A program made the translations under genes and the position numbers. Under the pieces are notes generated by a model. That model saw nothing but the letters and a program-made list of their open reading frames with translations. It was not told the DNA's origin and searched no databases. Shown here piece by piece: positions 1 to 7,879 of a stretch of DNA of 64,000 bases. How positions within the stretch are numbered: position 1 is the stretch's first letter; every line of letters begins with the position of its first letter. Location: assembly GCF_017311415.1 (NCBI RefSeq), contig NZ_JAEKIS010000001.1, positions 186,001 to 250,000 of the forward strand, in the 5' to 3' direction. The DNA comes from Salipiger abyssi. Lineage in GTDB: Bacteria > Pseudomonadota > Alphaproteobacteria > Rhodobacterales > Rhodobacteraceae.

Positions 1-1
1 C

Positions 2-1096
2 GAGGGCGAGCTGGTCGAGATGGTGCGCGGGCTGGTGCCGGATCTGAAATACGTGGCGCAGACCGAGGGGTATGCGACGATCTATACCACAAACGGTCAC
101 GGCGCCTGGGAGGCGTCGCTGTCGAACGTGGCGAGCGAGGGCGACACCGTTCTGGTGGCGGCCACGGGGCGCTTTGGCCATGGCTGGGCGGATGTCGCCA
201 CGGGGCTTGGTCTCGAGGTGCAGCTTATTGATTTCGGGCGGAAATCGCCGCTCGATCCGGCGCGGGTGGAGGAGGCGCTCACCGCCGACAAGGCGCATCG
301 GATCAAGGCGGTGCTGATGAGCCATGTGGACACCGCGACCTCGGTGCGCAACGACGTGGCGGCGGTGCGCGCGGCGATCGACGCGGCGGGTCACCCGGCG
401 CTGCTGATGGCCGATTGCATCGCCTCCATGGGCTGCGACCGGTTCCTGATGGACGAGTGGGGGGCCGATGTGGCGGTGACCGGCTCGCAGAAGGGGCTGA
501 TGGTGCCGCCGGGAATGAGTTTCGTGTTCTTCAACGACCGCGCGGCGGCGCGGCGGGCAGAGGTGAAGCGGGTCAGCCGCTACTGGGACTGGGTGCCGCG
601 CGCCGAGCCGGAATTCTTCTACCAGTATTTCGGCGGGACGGCGCCGACGCATCATCTCTACGGGCTGCGGGCCTCGCTCGACATGATCCGTGCCGAGGGG
701 ATCGAGGCGATCTGGGCGCGCCACGCGACGCTGGCCCGGGCGATCTGGGCGGCGGCGGATGTCTGGGGCGCGGAGGGCCCGATGGAGATGAACATCTCTG
801 ATCCGGCGCAGCGCTCGCACGCGGTCACCGCGCTGCGGCTGGGCGCGCCCTATGGCGCGCAGCTTCGGGAATGGACGGACAAGCGGGCGGGGGTGACGCT
901 GGGCATCGGGCTCGGCATGTCGGAGCCCGAGGATCCGATGGGCACCGGGTTTTTCCGCATCGGCCATATGGGCCATGTGAATGCGCATATGGTGCTGGGG
1001 TTGCTGGGCGTGGTGGAGGCGGGTTTGAAGTCGCTGGGCATCCCGCATGGGCGCGGCGGTGTCGCGGCGGCGGCGGAGGTGATCGGCGCGGCCTGA
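2..1096 (+). CDS. Class V aminotransferase (alanine/serine/aspartate-glyoxylate type), 5' partial
   Basis: PLP-dependent aminotransferase of the class V (SgaA/AGXT/BhcA-like) group, which moves an amino group from alanine, serine or aspartate to glyoxylate. The reading frame is open to the first bases of the window, so the true start lies outside and only about 364 residues are seen; family members are about 390-400 aa. The PLP lysine is in the motif TGSQKG, about residue 158 counted from the ATG at position 20, preceded by MADCIASMG, the usual Asp that holds the pyridine nitrogen. Substrate cannot be chosen from this fragment; BhcA-type aspartate-glyoxylate aminotransferase is one option because that pathway is common in this family of bacteria. 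Family call is secure, specificity is not. Confidence 0.85.
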   Translation, partial: EGELVEMVRGLVPDLKYVAQTEGYATIYTTNGHGAWEASLSNVASEGDTVLVAATGRFGHGWADVATGLGLEVQLIDFGRKSPLDPARVEEALTADKAHRIKAVLMSHVDTATSVRNDVAAVRAAIDAAGHPALLMADCIASMGCDRFLMDEWGADVAVTGSQKGLMVPPGMSFVFFNDRAAARRAEVKRVSRYWDWVPRAEPEFFYQYFGGTAPTHHLYGLRASLDMIRAEGIEAIWARHATLARAIWAAADVWGAEGPMEMNISDPAQRSHAVTALRLGAPYGAQLREWTDKRAGVTLGIGLGMSEPEDPMGTGFFRIGHMGHVNAHMVLGLLGVVEAGLKSLGIPHGRGGVAAAAEVIGAA

Positions 1097-1098
1097 GC

Positions 1099-1358
1099 TT
1101 TGCGCGGTGCGGTGGGCAGATTGCCCACCCTACGGTCGTGCGTTGCCCCGGGCGCGGGACAAGGCCGAAGGCCGCCGCGCCATCGCCGGCCCGTCCCCCG
1201 GGCTGGCGATTTGGTGACGCTAGCGCAAAGTGTCGGGGTCTTTCGGACTTGGCCGGGATAAATCGAGAGGTTCAGAGGTAATTTCGCCATCCCCCGGGCC
1301 GGCGATGGCGCGGCTTACCAACCGTAGGGTGGGCAATCTGCCCACCGCACCGCGCAAA
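1099..1358. repeat. Pair of inverted REP-like sequences (REPIN/BIME-like element)
   Basis: Bases 1099-1136 and 1321-1358 are perfect inverted copies of each other (38 bp). Each copy itself holds the hairpin GGTGGGCA-ATC-TGCCCACC preceded by GTAG. A GTAG tetranucleotide next to a palindrome is the hallmark of REP sequences processed by TnpA-REP (RAYT) proteins; two REPs in opposite orientation are what is called a REPIN. A third, single copy of the same unit occurs at 62413-62449. The 184-bp interior is a second inverted-repeat unit also found at 3273-3443. No coding frame here looks real. Repeats are directly seen; the REP assignment is inference. Confidence 0.75.
1146..1314. repeat. Dispersed inverted-repeat unit, copy A
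   Basis: About 169 bp, closely similar along its length to 3273-3443. The ends at 1174-1193 and 1295-1314 are a perfect 20-bp inverted repeat (GCCGCGCCATCGCCGGCCCG and its complement), identical in the other copy and at nearly the same spacing (141 vs 142 bp). Copy A is nested inside the outer REP pair. MITE-like, non-coding; no target duplication was identified. Confidence 0.7.
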
Positions 1359-1381
1359 CCTCACTCGTGCCCACAGCGCAC

Positions 1382-1570
1382 CTATCCCCGCCGCCTCAGA
1401 CGCCGTTCCAGCCGGGTGATCAGGTGATTCACCGCCAGTCCCAACAGCAGCACGGCGCCCAGACCCCACTGCACCCAGAGCACAGCGAAAATCCACAGCA
1501 TGTTGATGAACAGAAACACCAGCGCGGGGGTGGTGAAATCCGGCGCGGGCTGGCGGGTACGGTCGTCCAT
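1382..1570 (-). CDS. Small single-pass or two-pass membrane protein
   Basis: A 62-residue protein beginning MDDRTRQPAPDF with a hydrophobic stretch of roughly 30 residues (from ALVFLFINMLWIF through LLLGLAVNH) and an Arg-rich C-terminal tail, as expected for a small inner-membrane protein with a cytoplasmic basic end. A TTG further upstream (1606) would add 12 residues, but the ATG at 1570 has GAGAGG about 9-13 nt ahead. It lies just downstream of the HisC-like gene on the same strand. No function is recognised; similar tiny proteins are sometimes mislabelled histidinol phosphate aminotransferase because of that neighbour. Confidence 0.6.
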   Translation of the reverse strand: MDDRTRQPAPDFTTPALVFLFINMLWIFAVLWVQWGLGAVLLLGLAVNHLITRLERRLRRRG

Positions 1571-1666
1571 TGCGGGGCATCCTCTCGGCAGCGGCTCTTG
1601 GCGCAAGTTAGCACAGCCTGCGCCCGGCTCACCCGTCCGAAGCTCACCTTTGCGTGCGCCGCGCGC

Positions 1667-2782
1667 TCATGCGGCGGTTTCGGAGGCCTCTGCCAGCGCC
1701 TTGGGCAGTTCCTCGGCGAGGACATTCAGATCCGCTCCGGTGCCCGCGCTGATCCGCAGGCAGCGGTCCTGCGGCGCGACGAAGGGCATGCGCACAAAGA
1801 CCCCGCGCGCCACCAGTGCCTTCAGTACCGCGCGGGCGAAATCGCCGTCGCGGCCGCAATCCACCGCGACGAAATTCGTCGCGCTCGGCAGGCAGGTGAG
1901 CCCGTTCGCCGCGGCGATCTCCACGATCCGCGTGCGCGCCGCGCCGACCCTGTCGCGGATCTCTGCCAGCCAGGCATCGTCGCGCAGCGCCGCCAATACG
2001 CCGGCCTGGGCCGAGCGGTTCATGGCGAAATGGTTGCGCACCTTGTCGAAGGCGCCGATCAGCGGCTGGGCGCCCACCGCATAGCCCACCCGCGCGCCCG
2101 CCATGCCATAGGCCTTGGAGAAGGTGCGGAAGCGGATCACCCGGGGATCCTCGGGGTCGATCCTGGGCGCGGTGCCCTCGGGGGCGAACTCGATATAGGC
2201 CTCGTCCAGCGCCAGTACGGTGCCGTCGGGCAGCGTGTCGAGCGCCGCCTCGATTGCGGCGCCGTCATGCCAGCTGCCCATCGGGTTGTCGGGATTGGCG
2301 AGATAGACGATCTTGGCATCGACCTCGGCGGCTTTGGCGAACAGCGCCGCGATATCCTCGGCATCGTCGCGATAGGGCACCTTGTGCAGCGCGCCGCCAT
2401 AGGCGTTCACATGGTAGCTGAAGGTCGGGTAGGCGCCATCGGAGGTCACCACCGCATCGCCCGGCTCCACCAGCAGTCGCACCAGATAGCCGAGACAGCC
2501 GTCAATGCCCTCGCCAAAGACGATATTGGCGGGCGTGCAGCCGAGCCGTGCCGAGAGCTCGGCCTTCAGGTCGAAATGGCTGGGGTCGGCATATTTCCAG
2601 ATCTCCGCATCCGCCGTACGCAACGCCTCCAGCGCGCGGGGTGAGGGGCCAAAGACATTCTCGTTGGCGCCGAGCCGGGCGCGGAAACGGATGCCGGCGG
2701 CGCGCTCATGCTCTTCCGGGCCGACAAAGGGCACGGTGGCGGGCAGGCGGGAGATGAGGTCTGGAAAGCGCGGTCCGATCAT
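1667..2782 (-). CDS. Histidinol-phosphate aminotransferase-like PLP aminotransferase
   Basis: 371-residue class I/II (fold type I) aminotransferase of the HisC branch. Visible landmarks: NPDNPMG at about 163-169 (substrate/PLP Asn), DEAYIEF at 193-199, and the Schiff-base lysine K223 in RTFSKAYGMAG. The C-terminal RISAGTGADL carries the Arg that binds the substrate carboxylate. Full length for the family. HisC makes histidinol phosphate in histidine synthesis, but HisC paralogues also serve aromatic amino acids; no other his gene lies nearby, so the symbol is withheld. Start ATG at 2782 has no competing in-frame Met close by. Likely co-transcribed with the small membrane gene downstream. Confidence 0.85.
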   Translation of the reverse strand: MIGPRFPDLISRLPATVPFVGPEEHERAAGIRFRARLGANENVFGPSPRALEALRTADAEIWKYADPSHFDLKAELSARLGCTPANIVFGEGIDGCLGYLVRLLVEPGDAVVTSDGAYPTFSYHVNAYGGALHKVPYRDDAEDIAALFAKAAEVDAKIVYLANPDNPMGSWHDGAAIEAALDTLPDGTVLALDEAYIEFAPEGTAPRIDPEDPRVIRFRTFSKAYGMAGARVGYAVGAQPLIGAFDKVRNHFAMNRSAQAGVLAALRDDAWLAEIRDRVGAARTRIVEIAAANGLTCLPSATNFVAVDCGRDGDFARAVLKALVARGVFVRMPFVAPQDRCLRISAGTGADLNVLAEELPKALAEASETAA

Positions 2783-2845
2783 GGACGGGGCCTTTACGCC
2801 TCGCCGGCCAGCCCGGTCAAGAAAAATGCAGCGTCAATTCGATGC

Positions 2846-3175
2846 TTAGCGCAGGAATTTGCGGCGGGCGTCGCGGGCGATCTCGTGGCGCATCTGCAAA
2901 TCGGCGAGCTGCGCCATCAGGCGTTTTTTCTCCGCCGGGTCTTGTGTGGCCTGCCAGGCCGCGCGCACAGCGTCGAGCTGGGCCTTCAATCGAAGCTCTT
3001 CCGGGAGCGCCCCGGCCTCTGCCATCATCCGGAATCCCACCGCCTCACCCGCGTCGAGCATGGCGTCGCCGGGCCGGTCGGGCAGCGGTTTGCCCTCGCC
3101 GGCGAGGCCCGAGAGCTTGCCCTCGGCTTCGGCCTTGCGGATCTGCTGTTCGGTGAGTCGGGCCCAGCGTGACAT
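2846..3175 (-). CDS. DUF1992 (DnaJ homologue subfamily C member 28-like) protein
   Basis: 109-residue soluble protein starting MSRWARLTEQQIRKAEAEGKLSGLAGEGKPL, the characteristic DUF1992 opening in which the helix with QIRKAEAEG is followed by the G-x-GKPLP turn. The rest is charged and predicted helical, with no signal peptide or membrane segment. Its biochemical role is unknown; the eukaryotic relative DNAJC28 is the source of the DnaJ-like name, but no J domain (no HPD motif) is present here. It is a stand-alone gene 63 bp upstream of the HisC-like gene on the same strand. Confidence 0.75.
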   Translation of the reverse strand: MSRWARLTEQQIRKAEAEGKLSGLAGEGKPLPDRPGDAMLDAGEAVGFRMMAEAGALPEELRLKAQLDAVRAAWQATQDPAEKKRLMAQLADLQMRHEIARDARRKFLR

Positions 3176-3272
3176 GGGGAGAGGTTAGGGCGGTCGAATT
3201 GAGGCATCAATGGTTTGGAGCGCTCATCTTGTTTGTGACGAGGAGCTCGCTCTTGCAGCGCCCAAACAGTGC

Positions 3273-3443
3273 GCCCGGGCGCGGAACAAGCCCGAAGGGC
3301 GCCGCGCCATCGCCGGCCCGTTCGGGCGGGCTGGCGATATGGTGACGCCAGCGCCGCGTGTCGAGGTCTTTCGGGCTTGGCCGGGATAAATCGAGAGGTT
3401 CGTAAGTCGGATCGCCAACCCACGGGCCGGCGATGGCGCGGCT
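3273..3443. repeat. Dispersed inverted-repeat unit, copy B
   Basis: Second copy of the unit at 1146-1314, with the same 20-bp perfect inverted ends (3301-3320 and 3423-3442) but without the outer 38-bp REP pair. The central block beginning GGTCTTTCGG and running through GGGATAAATCGAGAGGTTC is highly conserved between the copies. The intergenic stretch 3176-3634 that contains it holds no convincing gene. Confidence 0.7.
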
Positions 3444-3525
3444 CGCGACGGTGCGGCGCTTTGGCGCCAAGCATGGAAGCCGCCCAGTCCAAAATCTTCA
3501 GATTGTCAGCGGTGGCGCCTCGCCA

Positions 3526-3555
3526 TGATTGCCGGCAGCTAGCCGCCGGCAATCA
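3526..3555. other. Perfect 11-bp stem hairpin in intergenic DNA
   Basis: TGATTGCCGGC and GCCGGCAATCA flank an 8-base loop. No T-run follows on either strand, so it is not a classical intrinsic terminator. It lies 80 bp upstream of lolC. It could be a protein-binding palindrome or another small palindromic repeat. Confidence 0.5.
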
Positions 3556-3634
3556 CGGTCTCCTGCCTTGACCGCACCGGGCGGAGCCGTCAGGTTCTCG
3601 CGCGAGCAGCGGCAATCACAAAGGCGCCCGTCGA

Positions 3635-4921
3635 ATGGCAAGCACACCGCCCCCCTTCGCCCGTTTCGAATGGATGATCGCGTGGCGCTATCTGCGCGCC
3701 CGGCGCGCCGAGGGCGGCGTCAGTGTGATGACCTGGATCAGCCTCATCGGCATCACCCTCGCGGTTTTCGCGCTCATCGCCACGCTGGCGGTGCGCTCGG
3801 GCTTCCGGGCGGAGTTCGTCGACACGATCCTCGGCGCCAATGCCCATGTCACCGTCTATGCCGGCCAGCGCGAGGACGAGTTCGGCCGCACCGTGCGCAC
3901 CTTCCCGGATTTCCGCGAGCGCGCCGAGCGGGTCGCCGAGGTGCCGGGGGTGAGCCGCGTGGCGCCGCTGGTCAAGGGGCAGGTCATGGCCAATGCCAAC
4001 GGGCGCAATGCCGGGGTCGAGGTGTTCGGCATCGATGGCGCCGATCTCGCCGCGATCCCGCGCGTTGCCGATCCCGAGACCGGGCGCGGCTCGCTCGACC
4101 GCTTCGACGAGGGGCTCGCCATCGGCTCGGGCGTGGCGCGCGAGCTGGGGCTGGGCGTCGGCGACCAGATCAAGCTGATCTCGCCCGACGGGGTGAAGAC
4201 CGCCTTCGGCGTCTCGCCACGCGTCAAGGTCTATGAGGTGGTCTATGTCTTTACCGCCGGGCGCTACGATATCGACCGCACCCGGGTCTATATGCCGTTC
4301 TCCGAGGCGCAGCTCTATTTCAACCGCGAGGGCGTCGCCGACGAGCTGGAGGTGATGACCGCCGATCCCGAGAATGTCGAGCAGGTCGCCGTGCCGGTGC
4401 AGATCGCAGCGGGCGAGGGCGCGCTGATCTGGACCTGGCAGGATGCCAGCGGCGCCTTCCTGCGGGCGCTGGAGGTGGAGGACAACGTGATGTTCGTAAT
4501 CCTCTCGGTGCTGGTGCTGATCGCCACGATGAACATCGTCTCGGGGCTGATCATGCTGGTGAAGAACAAGGGCGGCGATATCGGTATCCTGCGCACCATG
4601 GGGCTGACCGAGGGCTCGGTGCTGCGGGTGTTCTTCATCTGCGGTGCCTTCACCGGGGTGATCGGCACATTGCTGGGCGTGGTGCTAGGCTGTCTCTTCG
4701 CGATCTATATCGACCCGATCTTTTCCTTCGTGAACTATGTCGCGGGCGGCGGGGTCTGGGATCCGGCGGTGCGCGGCATCTATTCGCTGCCCGCCAAGCT
4801 GCAACTGGACGATGTGCTGAGCGCCATGGCGCTGTCGCTGGGGCTGAGCTTTGTCGTCACGATCTTTCCCGCCCGCCGAGCGGCGCGGATGAACCCGGTG
4901 GAGGCGCTGCGCTATGAGTGA
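3635..4921 (+). CDS. lolC: Lipoprotein-releasing ABC transporter permease LolC/LolE
   Basis: 428-residue inner-membrane permease that, with LolD, detaches mature lipoproteins from the inner membrane and hands them to LolA. It shows the typical MacB/LolC layout: one N-terminal membrane helix (about residues 31-53, [20 protein letters not shown]), a large periplasmic domain, then three C-terminal helices (about 283-305, 330-360, 393-415) ending in the FtsX-type [16 protein letters not shown] tail. Many alphaproteobacteria have a single LolC/E-type (LolF) permease that works as a homodimer; only one copy is present here. The stop overlaps the lolD start by 8 bp, so the two are translationally coupled. 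Confidence 0.92.
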   Translation: MASTPPPFARFEWMIAWRYLRARRAEGGVSVMTWISLIGITLAVFALIATLAVRSGFRAEFVDTILGANAHVTVYAGQREDEFGRTVRTFPDFRERAERVAEVPGVSRVAPLVKGQVMANANGRNAGVEVFGIDGADLAAIPRVADPETGRGSLDRFDEGLAIGSGVARELGLGVGDQIKLISPDGVKTAFGVSPRVKVYEVVYVFTAGRYDIDRTRVYMPFSEAQLYFNREGVADELEVMTADPENVEQVAVPVQIAAGEGALIWTWQDASGAFLRALEVEDNVMFVILSVLVLIATMNIVSGLIMLVKNKGGDIGILRTMGLTEGSVLRVFFICGAFTGVIGTLLGVVLGCLFAIYIDPIFSFVNYVAGGGVWDPAVRGIYSLPAKLQLDDVLSAMALSLGLSFVVTIFPARRAARMNPVEALRYE

Positions 4922-5597
4922 TCCTGTCCTGCGCCTCACGGGCATCGAAAAGCGCTACAATGCCGGCAAACCCAACGAGGTGACGGTGTTGCGCGGCGCC
5001 GACCTGGAGGTCGCGCGCGGCGAGGTGGTGGCGCTGGTGGCGCCCTCCGGGGCGGGCAAGTCGACGCTGCTGCATATCGCCGGGCTGCTGGATACCGCCG
5101 ATGCGGGCGAGGTCGCCATCGCCGGCGAGGTGCTGGGCGGTCGCTCCGACCGGCGCCGCACCGTGGTGCGCCGGCAGGAGGTGGGCTTCGTCTATCAGTT
5201 CCACCACCTGCTGCCGGAATTCACCGCGCTTGAGAACGTGGCGCTGCCGCAGCTTGCCAATGGCGTCGCGCGCCGCGCCGCTGATGAGCGCGGGCTCGCG
5301 CTTTTGCGCAGCGTGGGGGTGGACGGTCGCGCGGCACACCGCCCCGCGGCGCTTTCGGGGGGCGAGCAGCAGCGTGTGGCCTTCTGCCGCGCCATGGCCA
5401 ACACGCCAAAGCTGCTGCTGGCCGACGAGCCCACGGGCAATCTCGATCCGGCAACCTCGGACACGGTGTTCGGCGCGCTCATGAGCCTGGTGCGCGACAC
5501 CGGGCTGTCTGCGGTAATCGCCACGCATAACCTGGAGCTCGCGGGCCGAATGGACCGGCGCGTGCGGCTGGAAGAGGGGCGGCTGGTCGCGGTCTGA
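4914..5597 (+). CDS. lolD: Lipoprotein-releasing ABC transporter ATPase LolD
   Basis: 227-residue ATPase of the LolCDE system. Walker [10 protein letters not shown] (43-51), ABC signature LSGGEQQ (147-153), Walker B LLLADEP (167-173) and the switch His in ATHN (H205) are all present. The first Walker A residue is Ala instead of the usual Gly (VAPSG for VGPSG), a tolerated variant. The ATG is inside the end of lolC. Directly downstream is a short GC-rich spacer before the cytochrome gene. Confidence 0.93.
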   Translation: MSDPVLRLTGIEKRYNAGKPNEVTVLRGADLEVARGEVVALVAPSGAGKSTLLHIAGLLDTADAGEVAIAGEVLGGRSDRRRTVVRRQEVGFVYQFHHLLPEFTALENVALPQLANGVARRAADERGLALLRSVGVDGRAAHRPAALSGGEQQRVAFCRAMANTPKLLLADEPTGNLDPATSDTVFGALMSLVRDTGLSAVIATHNLELAGRMDRRVRLEEGRLVAV

Positions 5598-5730
5598 ACG
5601 CGGCCGCGGCCCTCTGGCGCCCTCGGCGCGGACTTGCCGTCGCGTTGCCGGGCGGGATCTTCGCAGGGGCTTGATCTGCGGCGCGGAGCGGGCGAGACAG
5701 GGGCCAGAGGCAAAGCAGGGAGAAACAGGC

Positions 5731-6147
5731 ATGACACGGCTGCTGATCGGAGCATGGCTTGGCGCGGCGCTTGGCATTGCGGCCTGCGTGCCCAATGAAA
5801 TGCCGCAGGCGAGCGACGGGCGTGGCCTTTTCATGGAGTATTGCGCCGTCTGCCATGGCGAGGACGGCAAGGGCGATGGCGAAATGGCGCGTGCCACGAC
5901 CACGCCGCCGAAGAACCTCACGCTGATCTCGCTGCGCCATGGCGACCGGTTCCCGCGCGCCAAGGTGCTGTCGACCATCGACGGTTATGCGCGCTCCGAT
6001 CTCGACGGGCCGGGCATGCCGGAATTCGGCGAGCTGCTCGATGGCGACCTTGTACCGCTCGACACCGGCGACGGCACGATGACGCCGACACCGCGCAAGC
6101 TGGTGGCGTTGCTCGAATACCTGGAATCGATCCAGCAGACGCGCTGA
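5731..6147 (+). CDS. Lipoprotein cytochrome c (mono-haem)
   Basis: 138-residue exported c-type cytochrome. The N-terminus MTRLLIGAWLGAALGIAAC is a lipoprotein signal with the lipobox IAAC (C19), and the haem site CAVCH is at 38-42; DGPGMPEF supplies a plausible axial Met. The ATG at 5731 is preferred over an earlier in-frame start because it begins exactly with the signal peptide and is preceded by AGGGAGAAA. The mature protein is probably anchored in the periplasm by lipid. Partner oxidase or dehydrogenase is not evident nearby. Confidence 0.85.
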   Translation: MTRLLIGAWLGAALGIAACVPNEMPQASDGRGLFMEYCAVCHGEDGKGDGEMARATTTPPKNLTLISLRHGDRFPRAKVLSTIDGYARSDLDGPGMPEFGELLDGDLVPLDTGDGTMTPTPRKLVALLEYLESIQQTR

Positions 6148-6262
6148 GCCGCGCGCCGGGCGCGGCGCCAGTCTTCCGGAGCGAACCTTTCGCAATGACC
6201 GTGATACGGATCGAAGCTCCCCACGAAAACGGATCGTGGGGGCGGGATGGCGTGCTTTGCGA

Positions 6263-6302
6263 TTGACGAAAATTTACGAGGCGTCTACACCTTGGCATAC
6301 AA
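6263..6302 (+). promoter_or_regulatory. Promoter with GCATACAA operator, upstream of the GntR gene
   Basis: TTGACG at 6263-6268 is a good -35 box; GCATACAA is at 6295-6302, only 6 bp before the GntR ATG. Both spacing (32 bp from start of TTGACG to start of GCATACAA) and sequence are repeated at 9721/9753 ahead of the AtuA operon. The motif falls about where transcription would start, as for a repressor site; autoregulation by the GntR protein is inferred. Confidence 0.5.
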
Positions 6303-6308
6303 AGTGGA

Positions 6309-7019
6309 ATGCAAGCGGTGAAGATGTCCAAAGACGCAAATGCGGCGCTCAAGTCCAATCGTATCTCGTCCGCGCAAAGGGCCTATCAGGGCATGCGCGA
6401 GCAGCTGTTGCGCTTTGAGATCCACCCGGGCCAGAAAATCAACGAAGTGACCATGGCGGCGCGGCTGGAAACCAGCCGCACACCGCTTCGAGAAGCGCTG
6501 AGCCGCATGGTGGCCGAGGGGTTGCTGGTCACCGGTGACCGCGGTTTCGCGGTGCCGGATCTCGAGCCCGAGACGGTGCAGGGCCTTTTCGAGGCGCGGC
6601 TTGAGCTCGAATGCAGCATGGCGCGCCTGGCCTGCGAGCGGGCGACGCCCGAGGCGCTGGCCGCCTTGTCGGAATTCCTCACCGAAAGTGCCGCGGAATC
6701 CCCGAACGCTTCGGTGGACCGGCTGATGGAGCTCGACATCAAGTTCCACGATTCCATCGCTGCGATGTCCGGTAACGAGGCGCTGCGCGCGATGCTGGCG
6801 AATGTGAACGACCGCATCTATCTCGTGCGCTGGATCGCGATGGAGGGGCGGCGCAACAGCACGCAGGCGCAGCACCGCGAGATCCTCGAATGTGTCATGC
6901 GCGGCGACAAGCAGGGTGCCTCCGAGGTCATGCGCAACCACATCATGCACCGCAATGACGAGATCCTCGCGGCGATCAAGTCGGCCTATGGGCATGTGTT
7001 CACCATGGGCAGCAACTGA
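6309..7019 (+). CDS. GntR-family transcriptional regulator (FCD/FadR subfamily)
   Basis: 236-residue repressor/activator. A winged helix-turn-helix occupies about residues 20-85 (INEVTMAARLETSRTPLREAL is the recognition region), followed by an all-helical FCD ligand domain (about 95-225) with the metal/ligand His-rich positions ELDIKFHDSI, QHREILECV and MRNHIMHR. ATG 6309 and ATG 6324 are both usable. The gene heads a regulon whose three promoters share GCATACAA, so it is the best candidate for their regulator. FCD regulators usually sense small organic acids, fitting a catabolic island with a TRAP transporter. Confidence 0.88.
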   Translation: MQAVKMSKDANAALKSNRISSAQRAYQGMREQLLRFEIHPGQKINEVTMAARLETSRTPLREALSRMVAEGLLVTGDRGFAVPDLEPETVQGLFEARLELECSMARLACERATPEALAALSEFLTESAAESPNASVDRLMELDIKFHDSIAAMSGNEALRAMLANVNDRIYLVRWIAMEGRRNSTQAQHREILECVMRGDKQGASEVMRNHIMHRNDEILAAIKSAYGHVFTMGSN

Positions 7020-7058
7020 TCCGTCTTGCGCGGGCGCCGAGCGGGGGACATTCCGATC

Positions 7059-7796
7059 ATGCAGAGCTATATCGTGTTGGGGTCAGGGTCCGGGATCGGA
7101 GCCGAGCTGGCGCGCATGCTCGCCGGCCCCGGGGTCTGCCTGCTGCTTCATACCGGGCGCAATGTCGGCAACCTGTCGGCGGTGGCGGATACCTGCCGGG
7201 CCGCCGGCGCCGAGGTCGAGACCTGCCTCGGCCTGACCGGCGAGGCGCCGCTCTTTGACGCGGTGTCGGCCTGGCTCGGGGCGGTGGAGGGCGGGCTCAC
7301 CGGATTTGTCTTTGCGGCGGGATATGCCAAGCGCGGCACGATCGACGATACCACGCCGGAGGCGCTGAGCGACGCGCTCATGGCGATGCCGCAGGCGTTT
7401 CACCGGATGGCGCAGATCGTCGCGCCGCATCTGCGCGACAAAACCGGGCGGATGCTATGCGTCAGCGCCTTCGGCGCGCATCGCACCAAGACCCACAGCT
7501 TCGCCCCGACTGCCCCGGCCAAGGCCGCGCTCGAGGCGCAGGTGCGGGTGTTCGCGGCCAATTTGGCGCCGCGCGGAATCAGCGTCAACGCGGTGGTGCC
7601 CGGCTATGTCGAAAAAGAGCCGGGCACGCCGTCCTCTCTGACGGCGGAGGAATGGGCAGCGGTGACCGCCGGCATCCCGATGGGCCGCGTCGGGCGGCGG
7701 CGCGAGATCGCGGCGCTGGGGAAATTCCTGCTCTCCGAGGATGCCGGCTATATCACCGGCCAGTCCCTGCATGTGAATGGCGGCCTCACACTCTGA
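7059..7796 (+). CDS. SDR-family protein lacking the catalytic tyrosine
   Basis: 245-residue Rossmann-fold protein of the short-chain dehydrogenase/reductase family. The nucleotide loop GSGSGIG starts at about residue 8, FAAGYA replaces the usual NNAG, the catalytic Ser is in LCVSAFG, and the Lys is in PAKAALE. The position four residues before this Lys, normally Tyr in YxxxK, is Thr. The end NGGLTL is typical of the family. ATG 7059 is chosen because the fold begins there (MQSYIVLGSGSG). It follows the GntR gene closely and may be co-transcribed. Without the Tyr it may be a non-standard reductase or a non-catalytic cofactor-binding protein. Confidence 0.8.
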   Translation: MQSYIVLGSGSGIGAELARMLAGPGVCLLLHTGRNVGNLSAVADTCRAAGAEVETCLGLTGEAPLFDAVSAWLGAVEGGLTGFVFAAGYAKRGTIDDTTPEALSDALMAMPQAFHRMAQIVAPHLRDKTGRMLCVSAFGAHRTKTHSFAPTAPAKAALEAQVRVFAANLAPRGISVNAVVPGYVEKEPGTPSSLTAEEWAAVTAGIPMGRVGRRREIAALGKFLLSEDAGYITGQSLHVNGGLTL

Positions 7797-7820
7797 GGCC
7801 CTGCGCGCCTTCCCAGGTCG

Positions 7821-7853
7821 AAAAAAAGCCGCGACCGTCTGCACGGCCGCGGT
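7821..7853 (-). terminator. Intrinsic terminator of the ThDP-enzyme gene
   Basis: On the minus strand, CCGCGGCC pairs with GGTCGCGG across a 7-base loop and is followed by seven T residues. It starts about 27 bp after the stop codon of the gene ending at 7880. Confidence 0.75.
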
Positions 7854-7879
7854 AGTAGGGAGAGTGGGTCGGTTCGGTG

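Noticed and set aside
1367-2644. 425-codon plus-strand open frame opposite the HisC-like gene
   Set aside because: Antisense shadow of a real aminotransferase; no recognisable motifs.
6209-6235. Palindrome CGGATCGAAGCTCC...GGATCGTGGG before the GntR gene
   Set aside because: Arms do not pair over more than a few bases; no terminator or operator can be supported.
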